Of a DNA stretch of 10,995 bases, positions 6,232-10,995 are shown piece after piece; position 1 is the stretch's first letter, and each line of letters begins with the position of its first letter. The stretch covers positions 1 to 10,995 of the forward strand of contig MNZP01000045.1 of NCBI GenBank assembly GCA_001873675.1, in the 5' to 3' direction. Origin of the DNA: Syntrophaceae bacterium CG2_30_49_12. Its GTDB lineage: Bacteria; Desulfobacterota; Syntrophia; Syntrophales; CG2-30-49-12. The translations under genes were made by a program, and so were the position numbers. The notes under the pieces are model-generated. The model did no database searches, was not told the origin of the DNA, and worked only from the letters and a program-made list of their open reading frames with translations.

Positions 6232-7602
6232 TCATTCCAGGCCGTACTTCTTCAACTTGCGCCAGAGGGAGACGCGATCAATTCCCAGGATTTGAGCGGC
6301 ATCACTCCGTATGCCCCCTGTCAAATTGAGGATATGGCGGATGTAATCACGCTCCAATTCCACCAGTGTCAAGGATTCTGAACCAGACCTCTGGAAAGAG
6401 TAGAGTTCGAGTGTCGCAAGATCCTGAGGGAGGTCCCGCACCAGGATGATGCTGCCCTGACATAAGGCCACGGCTCGTTCGATGATGTTCTCCAATTCCC
6501 TCACGTTTCCGGGATAGGTGTACTTCTGGAGGAGCGCCATCGCCTCAGGCAATATGGCTCTCACACCCTTGCCCGTTCGCCGCTGGAACTTGCCAAGGAA
6601 GTGGTATGCGAGTAACGGGATATCCTGCCTGCGTTCATTAAGTCGTGGCAGGGCGATACCGACCACGTTGAGACGGAAGTAGAGATCCTGGCGGAAAAGC
6701 CCTTCGTTCACTGCGGTCTTGAGATCCTTGGCGGTGGCGGCAATGATCCTGATATCGAGAGGGATGGGCCGAGTTCCTCCCACCCGGATAACTTCTCGTT
6801 CCTGGATCACGCGGAGGAGCTTGATCTGCATGGAAACAGGCATATCGCCTATTTCGTCGAGGAAGAGGGTTCCACTGTTGGCCGATTCTAAAATCCCCGG
6901 TTTTGTGCTGGCCGCTCCGGTAAAGGCCTCCTTCTCATGTCCGAAGAGTTCGTTGGCGATGAGGTCTTCACTGAAGGCCCCGCAATTAAAGGCTACGAAT
7001 GGCCCTTTTGCTCTCTGGCTGTGCGCATGGATGGCCCGGGCGATCAGTTCCTTTCCCGTGCCTGATTCTCCGCTGATAAGGACATTGCACTCTGCGGGGG
7101 CTACCTGGCGGATTTCCTCTTCGACCCGGCGAATTCGGGGACTCTCACCGATGATGAGTAAGCCTCTGCTCGCGAGGTACCCAAGAGCCATCCGGTTCAA
7201 TCCCCTTTCCCTGAGCGCCTTTTCCCTTAAGGCCCTGGCGACTATGTCACGTACTTGATCGGGGGTAAAAGGTTTTGCCAGATAGTGAAAGGCCCCCTGT
7301 TTTGTTGCTTCAACCGCACTGTCTATGGTCGCATATCCGGTGATCAGGATGACCTCGGTATAAGGAGAGTGGCGTTTGACCTCATTGAGCAGGGCAAGGC
7401 CGTCAAGGTAGGGCATCTTAAGGTCGGTGATGACGAGGTCATAGAGGTCTTCTTCTAAGCGCTCCAGCGCGCGAACAGGGTTCGTAAAGGTAGAAACCAC
7501 ATAACCTTCCTTTTCGAGGATACGCCGCATCTGCTTGAGCGCAACCTCTTCATCGTCCACAACCATGATGCGGTGAGGAGTCTTTTCAGTGCTATCTTCC
7601 AA
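6232..7602 (-). CDS. Sigma-54-dependent response regulator (NtrC type)
   Basis: The 456 residues show the full NtrC layout. The receiver spans about 10-125 (acidic pair D16-D17, phospho-acceptor D60 in VITDLKMP, K110 in LAKPF). The AAA+ domain follows, with Walker A GESGTGKE (178-185), Walker B GTLFLDE (244-250) and the arginine-rich FRQDLYFRLNV segment. A Fis-type helix-turn-helix closes the protein (AAQILGIDRVSLWRKLKKYG). The sigma-54 contact loop reads EAFTGA (225-230) instead of GAFTGA. The predicted start is a TTG at 7602 with AGGGA 7-8 bases upstream and an in-frame TGA before it; Met13 would cut into the first receiver strand. A sigma-70 promoter precedes the gene and a sigma-54 promoter follows it, so it probably activates the next genes after phosphorylation, perhaps by the kinase at 1-1051. 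Confidence 0.95.
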   Translation of the reverse strand: MEDSTEKTPHRIMVVDDEEVALKQMRRILEKEGYVVSTFTNPVRALERLEEDLYDLVITDLKMPYLDGLALLNEVKRHSPYTEVILITGYATIDSAVEATKQGAFHYLAKPFTPDQVRDIVARALREKALRERGLNRMALGYLASRGLLIIGESPRIRRVEEEIRQVAPAECNVLISGESGTGKELIARAIHAHSQRAKGPFVAFNCGAFSEDLIANELFGHEKEAFTGAASTKPGILESANSGTLFLDEIGDMPVSMQIKLLRVIQEREVIRVGGTRPIPLDIRIIAATAKDLKTAVNEGLFRQDLYFRLNVVGIALPRLNERRQDIPLLAYHFLGKFQRRTGKGVRAILPEAMALLQKYTYPGNVRELENIIERAVALCQGSIILVRDLPQDLATLELYSFQRSGSESLTLVELERDYIRHILNLTGGIRSDAAQILGIDRVSLWRKLKKYGLE

Positions 7603-7648
7603 TTCGCGATTCCCTGTACATCATCCTTCGATCACTTTCACCGGGGGA

Positions 7649-7677
7649 AGTATAGATAAAAAGGAGTTATATGTCAA
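7649..7677 (-). promoter_or_regulatory. Sigma-70 promoter of the sigma-54 regulator gene
   Basis: On the minus strand there is a perfect -35 TTGACA (7677-7672), a 17-base spacer and the -10 TATACT (7654-7649), one base from consensus. The predicted start near 7642 gives a leader of about 40 bases to the TTG start at 7602. Near-constitutive expression of the activator is expected. Confidence 0.75.
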
Positions 7678-7704
7678 TAGCAAAGGACCACAGAAAAAAA
7701 TCTC

Positions 7705-7733
7705 TTGACATGAATGTTATAATGCTATAGCAT
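7705..7733 (+). promoter_or_regulatory. Promoter of the methyltransferase operon
   Basis: TTGACA (7705-7710) is a perfect -35; with 17-base spacing the -10 is TAGCAT (7728-7733, four of six). The predicted start is near 7740, about 20 bases before the ATG at 7760. It runs divergently from the minus-strand promoter, with the two -35 boxes 27 bases apart. The moderate -10 overlaps a dyad. Confidence 0.6.
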
Positions 7734-7737
7734 AATA
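7718..7737. promoter_or_regulatory. Dyad operator overlapping the -10 box of the methyltransferase promoter
   Basis: TATAATGCTATAGCATAATA is a 20-bp inverted repeat with one mismatched pair; the central 12 bases (7722-7733) are a perfect palindrome. It covers the predicted -10. A repressor bound here would block RNA polymerase. The first gene of the operon begins with an XRE-type helix-turn-helix, so autoregulation is a reasonable inference. Confidence 0.5.
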
Positions 7738-7759
7738 TAAAAAAACAATGGAGATTGTT

Positions 7760-9574
7760 ATGCTGGATAGCAAAGATATAAGCAGGGTCGTTAAAGAACT
7801 CAGAAGCAAACTGAACCTCAGCCAGGAAGAATTAGCTACAAGACTAAAGGTTTCTTTTGCCACTGTAAACCGCTGGGAAAATGAGAAGATATTGCCGGGG
7901 GGAAAAGCTAGGGAAGCGATTTTAAAGTTAATAGAAGAGTCGGGTTTCGACCTTGAGAGTGCAGGTGATATGGGTGAAAACCATAAGAACCGACGTCGTA
8001 AGTTGTCTAAAGAGGATGTACTGAGCACAAAATCCATGGAGCAGATGCTATGGAGCGCGGCCTGTTCCATCCGCGGCGAAAAAGACGCACCGAAGTTCAA
8101 GGACTACATCCTGCCTTTCGTTTTTATCAAGCGTTTGTCAGACGTTTTTGAGGACGAAATTGAACGGCTGGCGGAAACGTATGGGGACAAAGAAACAGCT
8201 CTGTCAATCATCGAAGCCGATCACCAACTTGTCAGGTTTTATATTCCCACAGAGGCACGCTGGCCGGTGGTCAGCGTGCGTGAAATATTCGACTGGCCCA
8301 AAGATCACAAACCCAAAACACTGGGTGAGCAGCTCACAATGACCGTTCGCGTCATTGCCAAGGCCAACCCATCCCTGACAGGCGTCATAGATATTGTTGA
8401 TTATAACGAAACCCGCAGCGGAGAACGTGAAATCAGCGATAAGGCGCTGTCCGGCGTGATTGAAACCCTTTCCGACCCCCGCTACCGTTTAGGGCTTTAT
8501 GACGTGGAGCCGGATTTTCTTGGCCGCGCTTATGAATATCTTTTGCGGAAATTTGCCGAAGGTCAGGGCCAGAGCGCCGGTGAATTCTTCACGCCTACGG
8601 AGGTGGGATGGCTGATGGCCTACATACTGCGCCCCCGCCAGGGAGAAGAGGCTTATGATTATGCCTGCGGCTCCGCGGGCCTCTTAATCAAATGCGAATT
8701 GGCTTTACAGGAGCGGGAGATCAAAATTCAGAGGCCGCTTAAGCTTTATGGTCAGGAATTGACTGGTTCCAGTTACGCCATCGCCCGGATGAACATGGTC
8801 GTTCACGACATGGAAGGCGAGATCGTCCGCGGCAACTCCATGACCAATCCTAAATTCAAAGACTCTGATTCCAGCCTGAAAAAATTCGACATCGTCGTGG
8901 CCAATCCTATGTGGAACCAGCCTTTTGATCCGGCCGTTTATGAAAATGATCCCTTTGATCGTTTTGAATCGCAGGGAGGCGTCACCACCGGAAAGGCGGA
9001 CTGGGCATGGCTTCAGCATACGGCTGCATCTCTGAATACACATGGCCGCGCCGCCATCGTCCTCGACACGGGGGCCGTAACGCGCGGCAGCGGCAGCAAA
9101 AGCGAAGACCGGGAAAAGAAAATCCGCCAGTGGTTTGTTGAAAAGGATTGGATCGAAGGCGTGATTCTCCTGCCTGATAACCTTTTTTACAATACCACCG
9201 CCGCCGGAATCATCATCGTTTTCAACAAGGCAAAATCAAAGGCGCGGCAGGGAAAGATTGTTCTTGTCAACGCCGGCCGGGAATTCAAGAAAGGAAGACC
9301 CAAAAACTATATCCCCGATGAAAACGTCCGCAAGATCGCCGATGCTTTCATCAAGGGGGAAGATGCCGATAAGTTCATCAAAGTCATCACGACAGCGCAG
9401 GTGGCGGCAAACGATTTCAATCTGTCTCCGTCAAGATATGTGGATACAACTGAAAAGGAATCCTACCGGAGTATTCCCGCTATTTTGAATGAGCTTGAGG
9501 GGCTTGAGGAAAAAGCAGCTAAAGTTGATACGGATATCCAGGAGGTGTTCAGGAAAATGGGGTTTAGGAAATGA
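7760..9574 (+). CDS. hsdM: Type I restriction-modification methyltransferase subunit with N-terminal HTH
   Basis: The 604 residues start with an XRE-type helix-turn-helix (about 5-62: LSQEELATRLKVSFATVNRWE). A basic linker (about 70-92) leads to an HsdM N-terminal helical domain (93-245, AACSIRGEKDAPKFKDYILP) and an N6-adenine methyltransferase domain. Visible are GEFFTPTEV (274-282), motif I DYACGSAGLL (300-309), GQELTGSSYAIARMNM (331-346) and motif IV NPMW (382-385), where many relatives have NPPF. The end NLSPSRYV (554-561) plus a coiled tail is typical. I prefer the ATG at 7760 because GGAG sits 6 bases upstream; the earlier in-frame ATG at 7748 has no such site. HsdM methylates adenine only when complexed with a specificity subunit, which is not seen here. 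The stop overlaps the next gene by ATGA. The HTH part looks richer in AT than the methylase part. Confidence 0.95.
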   Translation: MLDSKDISRVVKELRSKLNLSQEELATRLKVSFATVNRWENEKILPGGKAREAILKLIEESGFDLESAGDMGENHKNRRRKLSKEDVLSTKSMEQMLWSAACSIRGEKDAPKFKDYILPFVFIKRLSDVFEDEIERLAETYGDKETALSIIEADHQLVRFYIPTEARWPVVSVREIFDWPKDHKPKTLGEQLTMTVRVIAKANPSLTGVIDIVDYNETRSGEREISDKALSGVIETLSDPRYRLGLYDVEPDFLGRAYEYLLRKFAEGQGQSAGEFFTPTEVGWLMAYILRPRQGEEAYDYACGSAGLLIKCELALQEREIKIQRPLKLYGQELTGSSYAIARMNMVVHDMEGEIVRGNSMTNPKFKDSDSSLKKFDIVVANPMWNQPFDPAVYENDPFDRFESQGGVTTGKADWAWLQHTAASLNTHGRAAIVLDTGAVTRGSGSKSEDREKKIRQWFVEKDWIEGVILLPDNLFYNTTAAGIIIVFNKAKSKARQGKIVLVNAGREFKKGRPKNYIPDENVRKIADAFIKGEDADKFIKVITTAQVAANDFNLSPSRYVDTTEKESYRSIPAILNELEGLEEKAAKVDTDIQEVFRKMGFRK

Positions 9575-10944
9575 ATCTTGAAGCAATAATCCGCTCAGGA
9601 GAATCTGAAACAATCGAATTCAAGGAAACTTTCAGTGATCCCGTGATCGAAACTCTTTCTGCTTTTGCGAATGCTTCCGGTGGAACGGTTCTTGTGGGTA
9701 TTGCTGACAATGGAACTGTGAAGGGCATTTCTGTTTCCCAAAAAACCATTCCGCAATGGCTGAACGAAATCAAAACAAAGACGGACTCTGCTATTGTGCC
9801 GACAGTCGAAATTGAAAACGTGGGTGGTAAGTCAGTCGCATATTTTAAAGTTCCCGAATACCCGGTCAAGCCTATTGCCTTTCGGGGGAGATACTATATA
9901 AGGCGCAAAAATACCAATCACCTGATGACCACTGATGAGGTTGCCAATCAGCACCTGCAAACACTTAACACCAGTTGGGACTATTACCTTGATCGTGAGC
10001 ATACGCTTGATCATATTTCCATGGAAAAGGTCAGGCAGTTCATAGACCGTACAAATCAGCACCGGATAAATCCAATTAAAGATGATGCCATAACCGTCCT
10101 GAGAAAATATAACCTTCTGCGGGATGGCGGTATTACTTTCGGTTGTTATCTGCTTTTTAATAAGCAGGAATACCTTTTCAGCGACATTAATGCCGGCTTG
10201 TTTCAAACGGAAACGATCATTAAGGACGGCACCGTTATCTCGGGTGACCTTTTTCAGGAGATTGACGATGTGCTTACATTTATCACCAAGCACATAAACA
10301 AGGAATACATCATCACCGGGAAACCGGAACGGGAAGAACGGTGGGATTATCCTCTCGACGCCCTCAGGGAAATCGTCATCAATATGATCGTTCATCGGGA
10401 TTATCGCTCTCCTTCGAATTCGATCATCAAGATATTCCCGGACAGAATTGAATTCTATAACCCAGGGAAGTTGATGCCGGGCGTCACTATAGAGCGATTG
10501 CTCCGCGGCGATTATCTTTCCGTGGCAAGAAACAAACAGATCGCCAGGATTTTCAAAGAAGCTAACGAAATTGAACAGTACGGCTCAGGGATAGAGCGGA
10601 TTATCAATTCCTGCCTCGCTTACAATCTGCCGCATCCAAAATTTGAGGAAATTGCCGTGGGTGTCAGGGTGACAGTGTTCAAAGCCACCCGGAAAACTAG
10701 GGTGAAAACTAGGGTGAAAACTAGGATGGAGACTAGGATGAAAACTAGGACGGAAACTAAGGTGGAAACAAGCGAGGCGATTTTGAATTTGATAAGGGGA
10801 AATCCTTCAATAACGAGAAAAGAGTTGGCGACTCACCTACATTTAACGATGAAGGGTATTGATTGGAATCTAAATAAATTAAAGAAGGAGGGTAGATTAA
10901 AACGTATTGGCCCTGACCGCGGTGGGTACTGGAACATAAAATGA
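9571..10944 (+). CDS. AlbA_2 (Schlafen-like) ATP-binding regulator with winged HTH
   Basis: The 457 residues show an AlbA_2 / 'divergent AAA-4' domain at 1-115 (ESETIEFKET, then ASGGTVLVGIADNGTVKGI). A middle region is followed by a GHKL-like ATPase segment (about 262-345: ALREIVINMIVHRDYR, IEFYNPGKL, YGSGIERI). A charged repeat linker (374-400, KTRV-type units) leads to a C-terminal winged helix (about 401-457: PSITRKELATHLHL, ending DRGGYW). Proteins of this layout are usually annotated as putative transcriptional regulators or ATP-dependent DNA helicases; their biochemical role is not settled. Its ATG overlaps the hsdM stop, so translation is coupled. It occupies the place where hsdS often lies. 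A control or accessory role in the restriction-modification operon is inference. Confidence 0.93.
   Translation: MNLEAIIRSGESETIEFKETFSDPVIETLSAFANASGGTVLVGIADNGTVKGISVSQKTIPQWLNEIKTKTDSAIVPTVEIENVGGKSVAYFKVPEYPVKPIAFRGRYYIRRKNTNHLMTTDEVANQHLQTLNTSWDYYLDREHTLDHISMEKVRQFIDRTNQHRINPIKDDAITVLRKYNLLRDGGITFGCYLLFNKQEYLFSDINAGLFQTETIIKDGTVISGDLFQEIDDVLTFITKHINKEYIITGKPEREERWDYPLDALREIVINMIVHRDYRSPSNSIIKIFPDRIEFYNPGKLMPGVTIERLLRGDYLSVARNKQIARIFKEANEIEQYGSGIERIINSCLAYNLPHPKFEEIAVGVRVTVFKATRKTRVKTRVKTRMETRMKTRTETKVETSEAILNLIRGNPSITRKELATHLHLTMKGIDWNLNKLKKEGRLKRIGPDRGGYWNIK
10693..10776 (+). repeat. Tandem 12-bp repeat inside the AlbA_2 gene
   Basis: Seven consecutive 12-base units start at 10693. Units 1 and 2 are identical (AAAACTAGGGTG). 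Units 3 to 5 differ from them by 1-3 bases (AAAACTAGGATG, GAGACTAGGATG, AAAACTAGGACG), and units 6 and 7 diverge further. Each unit encodes four residues (KTRV, KTRM, ETRM, KTRT and so on), so gain or loss of a unit keeps the frame. The result is a basic linker of variable length between the ATPase and winged-helix domains. Confidence 0.9.
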
Positions 10945-10945
10945 G

Positions 10946-10995
10946 ATGAAGATTGGAAACAAGAAATTGGAAAAATCTGATATGCAACCTGATTG
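10946..10995 (+). CDS. Possible start of the next operon gene, cut by window edge
   Basis: An ATG two bases after the AlbA_2 stop opens a frame that stays open to the window edge (MKIGNKKLEKSDMQPD...). A second in-frame ATG is at 10982. Type I specificity subunits often begin with a short Met-x-x-Asp-Trp-like segment, so hsdS is a possible identity, but 16 codons cannot settle it. The upstream sequence has no strong ribosome-binding site. Confidence 0.3.
   Translation, partial: MKIGNKKLEKSDMQPD

Noticed and set aside
7718..7723. TATAAT as the -10 box of the methyltransferase promoter
   Set aside because: It matches the consensus but lies only 7 bases after the TTGACA box, too close. TAGCAT at 17-base spacing fits better.
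10693..10776. CRISPR array
   Set aside because: The 12-base units are contiguous with no spacers and are translated in frame.

Overview
The window looks like a chromosomal segment from a sulfate-reducing or syntrophic deltaproteobacterium (Desulfobacterota). This is inferred from gene content: a sigma-54 (NtrC-type) regulator, universal stress proteins, a TauE/SafE permease and cytidylate-kinase-like proteins lying together, with mixed GC content. No rRNA or other taxonomic marker is present. Nine genes are complete or nearly so, and one more may begin at the right edge.

Positions 1-7602 hold a minus-strand signalling locus. In transcription order it contains: a sigma-54 response regulator (7602-6232); a single-domain universal stress protein (5998-5558); a 513-residue protein joining a cytidylate-kinase-like fold, a BON-like segment, a USP-like domain and two membrane helices (5252-3711); a TauE/SafE permease (3523-2432); a stand-alone receiver (2354-1923); a second cytidylate-kinase-like protein with a BON-like tail (1906-1082); and a membrane histidine kinase cut by the left edge (1051-1). 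The regulator has a near-consensus sigma-70 promoter. The next gene has a good -24/-12 sigma-54 promoter with dyad sites upstream, so the regulator probably drives the genes behind it. Both kinase-like proteins have lost the glycine-rich P-loop, so they may act as sensors or scaffolds rather than CMP kinases.

Two related non-coding elements (136 and 163 bp) flank the 513-residue gene in the same orientation. Each begins GTAACTACTC, ends in its inverted copy, and is bordered by its own 8-bp direct repeat (TCGAATTT and AACGCTTT). They look like IS66-type MITEs. The first sits on the end of the gene and replaces its stop codon without changing the protein.

Positions 7678-10995 are an accessory module on the plus strand, facing away from the signalling locus. 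A promoter overlapped by a 20-bp dyad precedes a type I methyltransferase subunit (HsdM) that carries an N-terminal XRE-type helix-turn-helix. Its stop overlaps by ATGA the start of an AlbA_2 (Schlafen-like) ATP-binding regulator with a 12-bp tandem repeat in its linker. No specificity or restriction subunit is visible. A reading frame open at the right edge could be the next gene of the operon.
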